This document shows positions 22,726 through 35,198 of a stretch of 64,000 nt of DNA, one piece after another. Source of the stretch: Adiantum capillus-veneris (Eukaryota; Streptophyta; Polypodiopsida; Polypodiales; Pteridaceae); the NCBI GenBank assembly GCA_014529385.2, contig CM043952.1, positions 58,986,119-59,050,118 on the forward strand, in the 5' to 3' direction. The notes under the pieces were generated by a model. That model was not told the origin of the DNA. It did not search any database and was given only the letters and a program-made list of their open reading frames with translations. The stretch's first letter is position 1; each line of letters opens with the position of its first letter. The translations under genes were made by a program, and so were the position numbers.

Positions 22726-24631
22726 TGTTCTACATGAATGAGGTGACCCTGACTAAATTTTGCGATGAAGATGGGTATAATATAACTCCCTTATTTACAA
22801 TAAATATGTTGAAGGAAGCTAATGAAGTTTGTGAGTGTGAAAGCAAAAAAGATGAGACAGATAGCTACATATTGGAGCATGGTTCCAAGGTGCAAATGAA
22901 GGAAGCAGAGCAACCACAAGAATATGTCATCATTGACATATTGAAGAATCGACAGAAGTTGTTTCAAAGAAGCCGACTCCAAAAAAAAAGTGCAAATAAA
23001 AGCAGACAAAAGAAAAAAGTTTCCAAGTTCAACATCAAATCTTCAACAAACACAAGATCAAGATAAGGACAGGAATAAAGAAGAATATCGACTGTCTCCT
23101 ACGATGATCAAATTTAGCATATGTGGAGAAACAGGACTCAACAGCACATGTTCCATTGTGATAGATCCAAAAGCAACACAAAATCTAATGACTTATGGAA
23201 CATGGATAATGATGGGAAAGCCACCAATCAAAGAGCTAGAGGAGATAGTGTATACAAGTTCAAAAATACCAATTCCTAGCTTTGGTATGGCAGAAGCCAT
23301 ACTCAAGTTGAGTACCGGGGAGTATAAGGATACGCTCCACATAATCGACTCCCATCACATCAAAGAGAGTCTGGTCCTGACAGAAAGCTGGAGGAACATC
23401 TTCTTTCAACAACAACCAAAAGCTTCAACAACAACACAATCAAAAACCCCAAAAGAAGCTCAAGTCAATGCACATAAGGAGCAACCAACCATAGCAGAAA
23501 AGGGTAAAGCTAAGTTATACACTGAAGTATATCAACCTCGCAAGACGACTTTACCTTCAACGAGCCTCCATCAAACTTCCTGTGAAACCTCTACATCAAG
23601 AGCCAAACCATCGGCAATGCAATGGAAACCAAAGCAAAAAGTCTATCAACCAAAGTTTCCATCACAAAAATGCATTAAGAAGAAACCAAAGAGAATCAAA
23701 CAAGTGTTAGTATCCAAAGAGTACATCAAAGTCAAAGACCCAGTTTGGATACATGAAGCACAAGTTCAACCACAACAACAAAAGGTGACAAGGTGGGTAG
23801 CATCAATTGAGTCAATCACTACTCAAGGCTACTTCCAAGGAAACACTAATGTTTGGGCCAAAAAGCCTAAAGTAATAGCTTGGACCTACCCACCTCAACC
23901 AACGAGTCTACAATGAGCAAGACGAGCTATAAACACAAGACAAACAACTCAAGTAGGAGAAAGAACTACCACAAAAGGCAAAAGAAAAGACCTTCCAAGA
24001 AATAAATGCGACAAGTTTGGGTTCCAAAGTCAGACTTCAACGAAGCTACCAACACAAACAGGAGAATCAGTGAATGATTCCAGTTAAGCTACTCAAAGCA
24101 CATGGATTTTGTGAAGGTAACACACAAGTATGGTTACCAAAAAGTGTAGCTCAATCTGGAACAACCAAGAGAAATCATGCAGCACAAGCTTCTACCCAAA
24201 GGCAAGCAATGATAACCAACAGACAACAAAATCCAAGTGCAACCAAGGCTGCTACAATCTACAGATGGATATCTCGTTATCAACTACAGAATCAAGGCTT
24301 CTACCAAGGAAATAACCAGCTATGGATACCGAATCTTAGTGTCCATCAAATTATAGAACAAGATAAAATGCCAAAGACGGTCACACAAGGACCAAAAACA
24401 ATATGGGTTCCGAAATTTCTCGTGGAAACTCAATCACAGAGACCCCATACAAAGATTCAACCACTTCATAAAGCAAAGGCTCTATCAGTCTCTACAACAG
24501 CTGAAGAACTTGTTTCACAAAGTAGTGACAGCATACGACAAGCAAGTCAAGAGGAGACAAAATATGCCAACCTACTCGACAAAATGGTGGCATCCAAAGA
24601 CCAACACCATGGAAGAGGCCTAAATTTCTAG
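22726..24631 (+). pseudogene. G2 second retropepsin-like region and Trp-rich repeat tail
   Basis: A frame change in the A-run near 22985 leads to a 308-residue frame. Its first 110 residues align by eye with the protease upstream: SIVIDPKATQNLM at the position of the DSG (here DPK, 23164-23172), GTWIMMGKP like EIWKKWGKP, then LKLSTGEYKD. This suggests a duplicated retropepsin fold without the catalytic triplet. The rest is Lys/Gln/Pro-rich and holds at least three copies of a motif G-(F/Y)-X-(Q/E)-G-N-X3-W (TTQGYFQGNTNVW, KAHGFCEGNTQVW, QNQGFYQGNNQLW) plus short WVPK units. No RT, RNase H or integrase follows. Function of the tail unknown. Confidence 0.6.
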
Positions 24632-25910
24632 AACTTATGGAATTGGATTTCTGGTCTTAACAGGTAAGTCCAAGTCGCCAGTAAACATACATGGCATAAA
24701 AGTCAGAGTCGTGCAGCTAAGCCACTAAATGAGCAAGGCATTAGTCCCAAAACCTTCATGTAATATTCTCTGTGGTCTAAGCATCTTAGTTATTCTAGGT
24801 ACTTATCAAGCTAGAAGAGTTGAGTATAATTACGTTGTGTCGCTCATGCTGGTATAGGTGAGCATAAGAGTCAAAGTCATTGTAGTATGGTGGTAAGTGA
24901 AGGAGGAGGTCCAAAAGACACTCACACACTTAGCACAGTGAGGAATGAGTGGAGAATCTTCTACATCAAAAACCCTTCTTGGAAACGTGGAAGCTATTGA
25001 GACGTCCTTTGATGTCACATGTGCTACATTTGTTCCTTGAAGCACCCATCAACTCCATCTCTTACACTACATGGTTTTGTTTGATAAATCTCTCATGTGC
25101 ATATAGAGTGTCCCATAGTTGGCACTTGCATTAGGCACTCTTCCTTTGTTTCTCCCAAGCACTCACCTTGCATGATAGGTATTTCAAGTCCAAATGCTCA
25201 ACTCCAATAAGAGCGTATACCAAAGGCACTTTTTTCCCACCGGGTTTTTTCCCTTTGGTCATCCAGGTTTTAAGACCCTAATCTAGAATCACATCATCTT
25301 CTTGTATATATTCCTTCTACATCAGCAATAAAGAAATGGCTACCCAAATCAATCGACAACGACTTGGAGCAGAAACTGCAGGTCTCCATATTCTTATCAA
25401 GAGAATCTTTTATCTCCTCCAAGGTCGACAACAAAGCTCCATCAAACAATGGCAAGTCAAAGAATGGCCTACAACGAGAAGCAATGAAAAATTCAACAAG
25501 CGAGCTATCCACAACAATCAAAAGTAGCTCACACAGTGCTTCAACTTTGGTGACCTATTGAAGATAACTCAAACCGCAGTGGACATGGAAAGCAAATCCA
25601 TCATAAAGTCCACGCCCCAAAGAGGATCAGTTCTACAAGATCAGACACATCAACATCCATCTTTACGGTGGCTAAGATTGGCAACAAAGATGTGAATGCA
25701 AAACAAGAAAAAAAGTTGCCTCAAAAATCAAAGATCAAATCACGTATCAACAACATGACAGATATGAATCACTCAAGGAAGGGGGAGCATCATCAACGAC
25801 AAAGCACTTACCACGTTGAAGACCGACCTTGAAGACAAAGCTGAAGACAACCCTATGACAAGATTGCACAAGGTCGTGTGAAGGGACGACATGAATTAAG
25901 AAGGGGGGAA
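24632..25910 (+). other. G2 3' untranslated region
   Basis: 1.28 kb with no recognisable polymerase domain. Short frames (25336-25527) have no recognisable content. It ends in the polypurine tract AGAAGGGGGGAA at 25899-25910, immediately before TGTTTGAGGAC. The lack of pol between protease and polypurine tract marks G2 as non-autonomous. Confidence 0.6.
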
Positions 25911-26859
25911 TGTTTGAGGACAGATTAAACAGGCGTCCACCTGGCCGGACACGTAGCCGGACACCACATTTGTACTCTATTGATTGTCCGAGCTAGTGTA
26001 CTGATACTCTATGTAAATCCTGATTATAGAATAGTGGATCAATCATTTGAGTTGTAATTATGTAATGATATTTATAAAGGTCCGTGTGAGCCGGTCACTA
26101 TCCATTTAGAATGCCCTAGGTATAAAGGTCATTTACTTTAATGTGAAAGGGGGCATAATTTTAGAAGAAGAGGGAGCTCAAAAAATGTATGCTCAAGCTA
26201 CGAGTTGCTCCAACCTTGTAATCGACTTTTCTAATGATTGGGTAGTCCATTTTCAATTCCAAAATGTGCATTGTGTTCCTCTCTCTTTGCTCTTCAATTC
26301 AAGTATAAGCATTGTTAGTTTTGTTGTGGTTCACGATTACGTGTCTGTGAGTTGTAATTGCAGATTTTAGTGTTTTTTAGTCGTTTTGACCATAGGAGAG
26401 TGTTCTTAGACCATAGGACGACCTTTCTGGATAGACCTGTTTTCAAGACCTTTTTCATGATGGATCGTGATTTTGGTACCTTGTCGGATTGCGACCAGAC
26501 TTGGTAGGATTGTGTCGGTAGGTGTCCTATATCTCCTCGTAAAATTTCGTTGCATTTCGAGTCCGTTCGAGTGTCAGAATGCCGTGATGACCTAGAGCTA
26601 TGAGAATGGACATAGGCAGATTTTCATGATCATTGAGTGTTGGTTTGCTTGTAGAGTTGTTATGTTTATTCGTTAAGGTTCACTTTGTGAGATTGACGAT
26701 ATCATAGAGTCTCTGTACCCCATTTGAGTCACGTTCCTTGAGTATTGACATTATGTTAGTCCCAGAAAGCTATGCTGTAGACATCCGTCACGGCGACCCG
26801 CTAACATATAGCATGGTTGGGTGGAGAGTTGCATGCAACAGTTCCCAGTCTCCTCATAT
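25911..26859 (+). repeat. LTR-like region of G2 (3' end tentative)
   Basis: Begins TGTTTGAGGAC right after a polypurine tract, as a 3' LTR should. No second copy is in the window, so it is inferred from context. The end is uncertain: a degenerate primer-site-like TTGATATTAGAGC occurs at 26860, resembling TGGTATCAGAGC at 34135. No gene is seen in it. Confidence 0.45.
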
Positions 26860-26937
26860 TGATATTAGAGCTCAAGAGGGAGAAGGGATATCTATGGAGG
26901 AGGGGGGAGAATTTATGTGGAGAAGCATGGTAAGCAG

Positions 26938-26938
<1 letters not shown>

Positions 26939-27006
<68 letters not shown>
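26939..27006. repeat. (CT)n array 1
   Basis: About 68 bp of uninterrupted CT dinucleotides directly before the LINE 5' end. Confidence 0.97.
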
Positions 27007-27009
<3 letters not shown>

Positions 27010-27063
27010 GAAAATGATCCAAGATCTCCTAAGTGTAAAGATAGCAACACAACCACCCAACCA

Positions 27064-27903
27064 ATGACATCGAAAACCATGATCATGGCATACTTGGTAT
27101 CATTGCAAGAGACCGTAAACAAACAAGGTGAAGACTTACGAGCACTTGCTATGGAGAATGGCACACTAAGGTTACTTGTGGTTGAGAATGAGAATCTGAA
27201 GAGGACACTTGAGATGCAAACAACACATTTGATGCAACTTGAAGAGGAAGTCAAGGAATATAAACGCTCTCTTGTGGACTTAAATTCTTTGAAGGAGCAG
27301 ATGAGTAAAGTAGAGCATGACCATGTATTGAAAGAGGAGAAATTTGACACCATGAGCTGGGATGTATGCGGCATGAAAAATGTATGCACAAACAACTCTT
27401 GGGCTGATGTATGTGGTAGCAATGTGGCTGCTAATTCCTCACTCATGCAAGATATGGCTCAAACAAAGAATGTTGAGAATGTGGATGTGGAGGAGTTGAA
27501 AGAATGGGAGCGACGTTCCAAAAACATTGTTATTCGTGGAATTCCCAAAGAGAAGCTAGAGACACCTCCTTCTCTTGCCATTGTTATTGAGGATTTCTTC
27601 AAAACCCACTTTAGGATGTCCGGAGTTATGGTCTATGGAGCACATAGAGTGGGGAAGCAAGGAGCTCCTCGCTCTGGAGAACGACCAATTGTATGCACCA
27701 TGCCGGATGAGACCAAGCGAAAGATTATCCTTGATAATAGTTGGATCTATTTAAGGGATACAAAATGTTTTGTATGTGAAGATCACACTATTAAGCAACA
27801 AAATATGCGTCGCAAGGCATATGAGGAAAAGAATAAGAAAAACAAGGAGATCTCTCATGAAGAAAATGTACCCAAGGAGGAGGCAAGTCCCTCGAGCAAA
27901 TAG
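27064..27903 (+). CDS. LINE ORF1: coiled coil plus RRM-like nucleic-acid chaperone
   Basis: 279 residues and intact. It likely binds the LINE RNA and assists reverse transcription. The start is the first in-frame ATG after the CT array (MTSKTMIMAYLV); the frame also stays open through the array. Residues 10-85 form heptad-rich helix (EDLRALAMENGTLRLLVVEN, HLMQLEEEVKEYKRSL), a predicted coiled coil. Residues about 140-230 resemble the RRM of L1-type ORF1 proteins (RRSKNIVIRGIP, GAHRVGK, RPIVCTMPDETKRKIILDN). The tail is Lys/Glu-rich. It ends at TAG 27901. This is the only well-preserved LINE gene here. The architecture is that of animal-type L1 ORF1p rather than the zinc-knuckle form common in flowering plants (from general knowledge). 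Confidence 0.75.
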   Translation: MTSKTMIMAYLVSLQETVNKQGEDLRALAMENGTLRLLVVENENLKRTLEMQTTHLMQLEEEVKEYKRSLVDLNSLKEQMSKVEHDHVLKEEKFDTMSWDVCGMKNVCTNNSWADVCGSNVAANSSLMQDMAQTKNVENVDVEELKEWERRSKNIVIRGIPKEKLETPPSLAIVIEDFFKTHFRMSGVMVYGAHRVGKQGAPRSGERPIVCTMPDETKRKIILDNSWIYLRDTKCFVCEDHTIKQQNMRRKAYEEKNKKNKEISHEENVPKEEASPSSK

Positions 27904-30900
27904 GGATGCGTGACCTATGAGACCGAGTTACAATTGAAAATATGCTTTTGGAATTGTAATGGATACCCATGGAATGCGGGGGTTAGCATTGATGAACTAA
28001 CAAGCAAAGCTGATGTTCTACTTCTTGTTGAAACTTGGGAGCATGATACACAAAGGATTAACGGCTTGGAGAATTATAATGTACATTCATTGATGTGGTC
28101 CAAGTATCTTAAGCAACGAAGAGGACAAAAGGGGTAGCATGTATGGTTAAGAAAGGATTGGAAGATTTTGTGTCAATTGTGAAAGATGACAAGTACAAAT
28201 GTTATGTATGGCTGAAAATTATGACACCAAAAAGAGCACCCATTTTTGTAGCCGGTTGCTACATTCCTCATCATGATTCTCTCTTTTATGCTTGCATGGA
28301 TAGAGATCAGCCATTTTTTGATTTAGAAGAGGACATTGCTTATTTCAAAGGTGAAGGTGATGTTATTGTATTTGGAGATATAAATGCTTGCACAAAAACA
28401 TTGCAACATGATACTCAACAATTTGATATGACATACATTTCAAGGGAGTTGGAGGAAGTTCACTTGTATGATCGTTCTTCAATAGCCGGATCACTATGGG
28501 AAGTTGCTTTTACACATGTGTAATAGCACGGGTATGCTCATTGCCAATGGTGTATCTTTGTGGAATGGAACCAATGGATTTACATGTAGGAGACATAATG
28601 GGGATAGTGTAATTGACTATATGCTACTCTCTGAAGCCATAATGTATCGCATAAAGTGTTTTATGTTTGGCCAATGGACCCCGAAATATGACCATCACAC
28701 CTTATTATTGACCTTTCATGTGGAGAAGCAATTAAGCATGATAATCTCGTCCAAAAGGAAAGAGAAATTATCACTATGTATGGATTTCAAACGGGCACCA
28801 ATGTACATTGAAATGGTTGGGAAAAATTTATGGATGAAGAAGCTTCAATATGATGTACCATTGGAAACTAAATGGGAAGCTTTCAAGAAAGTTATTTGTT
28901 CTTATGTCGAAGAATGCTTTGCTATAAAGCATCTCCATGGTATCATCAAAGATAGATCACGCAAAAGGTGGTTTGATAAAGAATGTCAAGATGCTCAAAA
29001 GTCCTTGATAAAGCTTGATGCAACTATGGACACACACAACTATCAAAGTCATTTGCATACATACAAGGCATTGATTCAAAAGAAAAGAAGAAGATGGGAA
29101 GTAAAGCAACAAATTTTTCAAGTCCAAGAAAAGGCACATGCATGTGGAAGATTTTGGAGAAACTTGAGGGGCAAACCGATTGAGAATTCTGGTAACTTGA
29201 GTATTTTGGATATCTACATACACTGTAGGCAATTATATGAGCAAGAAAATGCGGAAAAAATGTCATTTTATGGTTCACTCTCATGTATGCCTTCTTTTTT
29301 TACTTTTGAGAATGTATGCGGTGGGCTTGAAAAGTTGGCCACTCGCAAAGTGGGAGATCTTCAAGGTATGGATGGGAGATTTTACCCATGAGTGGATGTG
29401 TGATATGTTCAACCTTGCACTTCAACATGGTATGCCTTATGATTGGAGTACTAATTGGGTTAAGCCTTTGCATAAAGGAGGGGATGTAATTAATATAAAC
29501 AACTACCGGACTATAATGATTGGGTCTCTTATGGAAAATTTGTTTGGGTGCATAATGGAGATGACATTGAGTGATTGAGCTGAAGATAATGACAAGTGTG
29601 CAAAGGGACAAGCAGGTTTTTGTTGATACCATAGCACCATTGATCATCTTGTCACTCTTTGTGTTCTCATGGAGGAAAGTCGGTTGAAAGGCAAGCGATT
29701 GTATTGTTGTTTTGTGGACTTTAAGAAAGCCTTTGACATGATTCCACGTAACAATTTGTGGAGAAGGATGGAAGAACTCCAAGTGCCAAGTGAGTTTATG
29801 CTTGTGGTTTCTCGAATCTATGAGAAGGTGATTTGTCAATTGCGCATGGGAAGAGAAATTTCAAAAAAAATTGTAAGCACTATTGGGGTTAAACAAGGAT
29901 GTCTGTTGTCACCAAATCTCTTTGGTCTATGCATCGATCAATTGGAACAAATGGTACTTGAATTTATGCAAGAAGAAGACATTGAAGAGGTCAATATTTG
30001 CAATGCAGTAATCATGCTTATGTTGTATGTGGATGATGTAGTGCTTGTAGCACACACTTTAGAAGATGCACAAAAGCTTATGGTTATCCTTGAGAACTTT
30101 TGCTTGCATAGTGGGATGATTGTAAACGAATCCAAGACAAAGGTTATGCTTGTGAAAACCAACCATAAGGAGAAGCCATGCATTGTGTACAACAATGAGA
30201 CACTTAGAGTTGTTGAGAGCTTTAAGTACCTTGGCCTTGAGATTCCGTCCAATCACAAGTGGCATGAATGTGCTATGTGTCATTTGGAAGCGGGAAAGAG
30301 AGAAAATTATGCATTTGAGAGCATGTGTAATGCGGGAAACATCAAGTGTTGGGTTCTCAAGAAGTATCTTTTTGATGTATTGGTGACACCGGTTCTTCTT
30401 TATGGAGTTGAAGTGTGGGGTGGGAGCATCTCAAAGTCTACTTGGAAAGAGTTTGAGAATGTCCAAAGGCGTTTTCTTACAAACTTTCTCCAAGTGAAGA
30501 CACAAACACCATATATGCTCCTACTTCTTGAGTCGGGATGTCTTCCAATTGAGGTTATGGGCATGGAAAGGGTTGTAGAGTACATGATAAAAATGCGTCA
30601 AAACCCCTCACATCGACTTCCTACCATTGCATGGGAAGCAAGAAAAGAAGTTCAAAAGACGCATAAAAGCAAGATCTTGAGCACGGGATGGATGCAAGAC
30701 ATCAAGAAGTGGTTTGGGAGATGGGATGCATTACACTTGCTACATGATGCTTCAATTGACTCCCAAGTGAATGAAGCTTTTCTACAAAGCCAATGTATTA
30801 CGGCTTGGGATAAATCTAGTGGGTCACGCTTCATACATTACACCATCCATATTGCCCCCAACTACAAAACCATGTTCTTCGCTGAAAGAGGAAACAGTAC

Positions 30901-31572
30901 TTACACTTACATGCTTCAGCCTATCCCCTTGAGGATTTGTTGCCATTATTATAAAGCTAATTATCACTTGATCAAGCAATGTCCTAAGTTGAAAAGGAAA
31001 ATAAGCTAAGAAGAAAGAGGTTGGTTCCACTACAAATGCAACTATTTTTGAGTCTTCTATGAAAGGATACTATTATACTGATGTTGATGTAGAATGGGCT
31101 TTTAGTTCAAAGTGCACTTATGGTCCTTTTGTCCATGATGCATGCATATCAATTACTGCATATTTACATGTGTGGTATATTGACAGTGGTGATACAAATC
31201 ACATTATCTTACATCGTGATTTGTTTACCTCTCTCGGCAATACGCACTATTGTAGCCATTCGGCTTAGTTCCCATTTCCTTCGATGCGAGATAGGGCGTT
31301 GGGACAATGGAGAAGAGTCAAATTGACTATGCACATTATGCTTATTGCAAGTTCGGGAGTCTGAGTACCACACACTACTAGAGTGCTCAGCTTTTGGTCA
31401 CATCCGAACTTGCTTCTCGCACATTTTCAGCCATAACTTAGACCTACACACTTTCCTCTCCCATCCAAAGTGTGGGCTCTCCATTGCGACTCTCATCACC
31501 ATAATTTTGGAGCATCGAGAGTCACTCATCAGCCATACACATACTACATCACATGTAACTTTGGTCTCATAG
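27904..31572 (+). pseudogene. LINE ORF2: endonuclease-reverse transcriptase, broken
   Basis: Encodes target-primed reverse transcription. Endonuclease (27940-28720): CFWNCNGY, LLLVETWEHD, VIVFGDINACT, DSVIDYMLLS and YDHHTLLLTF carry the expected Asn, Glu, Asp/Asn and His positions. RT (29420-30250): WVKPLHKGGD, CCFVDFKKAFDMIPR, GVKQGCLLSPNLFG and catalytic LYVDDVVLVA. The C-terminal region CEIGRWDNGEES...LCTLC...LECSAFGHIR resumes after the embedded copia piece (30939-31235). Frame changes occur near 28130, 28495 and 29380; in-frame TGAs at 29576 and about 29618, and at 31324. The frame that enters the copia piece stays open for about 20 residues and ends at 31009. Confidence 0.9.
30939..31235 (+). 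repeat. Copia gag/protease fragment inside LINE ORF2
   Basis: 297 bp align along their whole length with copia B 54380-54695: the zinc knuckle, the KKEGGSTTNAT-like linker, the acidic segment and the protease start (HVWYFDTGATKHIT in B, HVWYIDSGDTNHII here). LINE coding sequence stops just before it (MLQPIPLR) and resumes just after it (AIRTIVAIRLSSHFLR). B has an extra 18-bp duplication in the linker. No LTR, primer site or polypurine tract comes with the fragment, so this is not an ordinary copia insertion. Confidence 0.88.
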
Positions 31573-31623
31573 GTCGTAACTGACCTCCAAGGACGATAAT
31601 AAAATCTATCTATCTATCTCCCT

Positions 31624-31784
<161 letters not shown>

Positions 31785-34134
31785 ATGGCGAGCTAGATTC
31801 TGTGGGAATACCTCTTCCAAGGATAGTGGAGATGATCCTTGAACTGCGAAGGTGGACTCATGAGACAGACTGCAGGAACAAGCCCTTCCATGGAATATTT
31901 GTGCAGGTCAAAGGAGAGTAGAGAAACCACCTCTTAGTTGTAGGGAGGGAAGAATTTTTCATGTGTGAAAGTTGGCAGTTTTGGTCTTGTTGAGAGCACA
32001 GGGGGGGAGAAGCTTTTCTCGTCACAAGCGGCAAGCCTAGTTACCAGCACATAGTCGGGTATGGGCATTTTTTCTCTTGCGTAGAATACCATCACTTTAG
32101 AGAAAATCTTCTACACTTCTATTTTTACTTTTAGCTTTTGGGGTGCCCTATTTTGGCCAACCCCTCCATCCCCCCATTCTACAAGGCTTGTGCCACAGTA
32201 AGGTCGTCAAGAGGCCCTCAGATTGGTGTCAGAGGGCTGAGCACAAGCATGTAGGTGAATTTTGCAGTCAAGCAAAGGTAAGAACCTTAAGCAAGGTATT
32301 TCGGCAAAGGATCGATAAAGAACGGTGAAAAGTTTCCAGATATTGTGTAAGACACAATCAGGTGGGACTCTTTGGTGTTCTTGGGAAGCATCTTTTTGCC
32401 ATTGTTTTGGTTAGGAGATTGCATGTGCAAGCAATCCAATTGCAGCCGACATAGAACTCAAGTTGACTTTTGAGCACGGTTTAGTAGCACTACACCTCGC
32501 CACTTTGTCATAAGGCATGCGGTAAATTGATGCAAGATTATGTTTGAATGCATGCAGGTATGAGCGGGAAGTCATGTAGAGGCTTCGATAAGGGAATCCA
32601 TATTACAATGATATGCCAGGCATTTTGCTAAGTCCTTCAATAACAATAACATCTTCAAGTATGGCATTTTATTAATGTGGGTTTCTTAATCCAGATATGA
32701 ACTAATTTTACAAGATTCTATGGAGGGATCTTCAAAAGTTAAAGTTTGATGCAAAGGCATGGTTGCCTAGCAATAACGACATGCAGGTGTAGGCAAGGCA
32801 TGTGGCATGTAAGGAAAAGATGCTCGGCATGGACAACTAGTTGTTTTTGTTTACAAAGCCGACAAAAAAAATTCTCTCTAGTTCGAAGTTTTGGATTTAC
32901 TAAAGACGTCTCCTAGGCAAGTTTTCCAAACTCAATGCAATCATGTTTGACCCATTATCGGCAATCCAAATCCGCTGGATTTTTAAGGGTAATTGGCAAT
33001 GACTGCATGCAGGTAGTAGCTGGGCAACTTAGGTACTCTTTGTTTCTGTAATTATTGAAAATATGCAAACTACCAAGGGGTGCTACGGATTCTGGTACCA
33101 AGGATGGAACTTCAAAGAAGACGGTAAGCAATTTATAGTTTGCAATACATCTTGCAAAAAAAAAATCCGTGCCAACTTGACAAGCAAAGATTGCTTCCGT
33201 CCAAACAAAGTTTGGCAGTTAGATGAAGTTTGATAGCTACACTTCTTGAGCTATCTCCTTTAATTAGGCAATCTCATGATTCTCAACAAGTTGTACGATT
33301 CAGCAAGGCCAGTTCTCTATGACAGCTCGACACAGTCACTTTCTTGTGCTCTGACATGTGTATATCAACAAGAGCACATGTGCGGCTATGAGCACTGAGG
33401 CTCCATTTTGTCTCCTCTTTACGATGGACTTCTGCAAAGCAAGGCTTCACTTCTAGGCACCTTGCATAGAAGTTTCGAGAGTTTGAAATATGTCCCTTGA
33501 ACCTTGGGAAAAGATGCTTATGTGGCCCTTGAGAGGTACACCTAGCCAAAAAAAGATACTATATAAGTAGCTATTTTTTGTACACTCTAAGGGTTGATAT
33601 TAGTTTTTTATTAACATTGAGTAATTAATTCATAACAACATTTAAAGTGTACAATAAGTAGCTATATATGGCTAGGTGTATCTCTCAAGGGACACATAAG
33701 CATCTTTTCCCAAGGGTCAAGGGGAACCTCCTAAAGGGCAAGGTTGACTCCAAAACATGGGAAAGATAGGGTGACTAGGAATAGTTTTTGGACTCTTGTG
33801 AAACTCACCATGCCGTGCGTGCTAGGCCGCCATGTGCCCTCACATGCTCATATGATGACTAGAATGCTAACTATAGAAGAGATGATTCACACATTGATGA
33901 TTGGTATAGGGCAAAGGCCACAATCGTTTAGCACAATTTTTGTGAATGGTGCAACATGAGGGCTCCACATCAGATGTCATGCCAAGGGTAGGACTAGGAG
34001 GGCACGGCCCTAGCAAAGTGTTGGACACACTTGCAATATAGGGGTCTATCTATAGCTAAGAGCCAGAGGGCCATGGCCTATATATAGGATGGTTGGGTGG
34101 ATAATAATAGGTATGTCTTCCCTCTGTCTTACAT
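31785..34134. other. Non-coding repeat-derived DNA
   Basis: No recognisable gene over 2.3 kb. Parts (32.3-33.4 kb) share diverged phrases with 37.9-38.3 kb, such as TATGAGCA(C/A)TG beside clustered CAAGAGCA motifs, suggesting an old dispersed repeat. A foldback element lies at 33493-33723. Confidence 0.5.
33493..33723. mobile_element. Foldback (MITE-like) inverted repeat
   Basis: The left arm (33493 to about 33595) and right arm (about 33645-33723) are inverted copies. Shared blocks include GGGAAAAGATGCTTATGTG, CCCTTGAGAG, TACACCTAGCCA and TGTACACT. Arms reach close to 80-100 bp with a short AT-rich centre. There is no coding capacity, and a clear target duplication was not found. Likely a small non-autonomous DNA transposon. 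Confidence 0.8.
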
Positions 34135-34146
34135 TGGTATCAGAGC
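34135..34146 (+). other. Copia-type primer binding site
   Basis: TGGTATCAGAGC is identical to the primer site of copia A and follows an LTR-like end CTTACA at 34133 with one spacer base. It suggests the 5' end of another LTR element, possibly a short one, since no polyprotein follows. The LTR start is unknown (TGTTGGACAC at 34019 is a candidate). Confidence 0.5.
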
Positions 34147-34219
34147 TCGGGGGCGACGGCCGGGGGAAGGCATGGAGATCTTGCATGGCTATTCTTTCAA
34201 GCATGAACGCCTTGCATAT

Positions 34220-35198
<979 letters not shown>

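Noticed and set aside
25336-25561. Overlapping frames of about 65 codons in the G2 3' region
   Set aside because: Checked for a missing RT or integrase; no motif of either was found.
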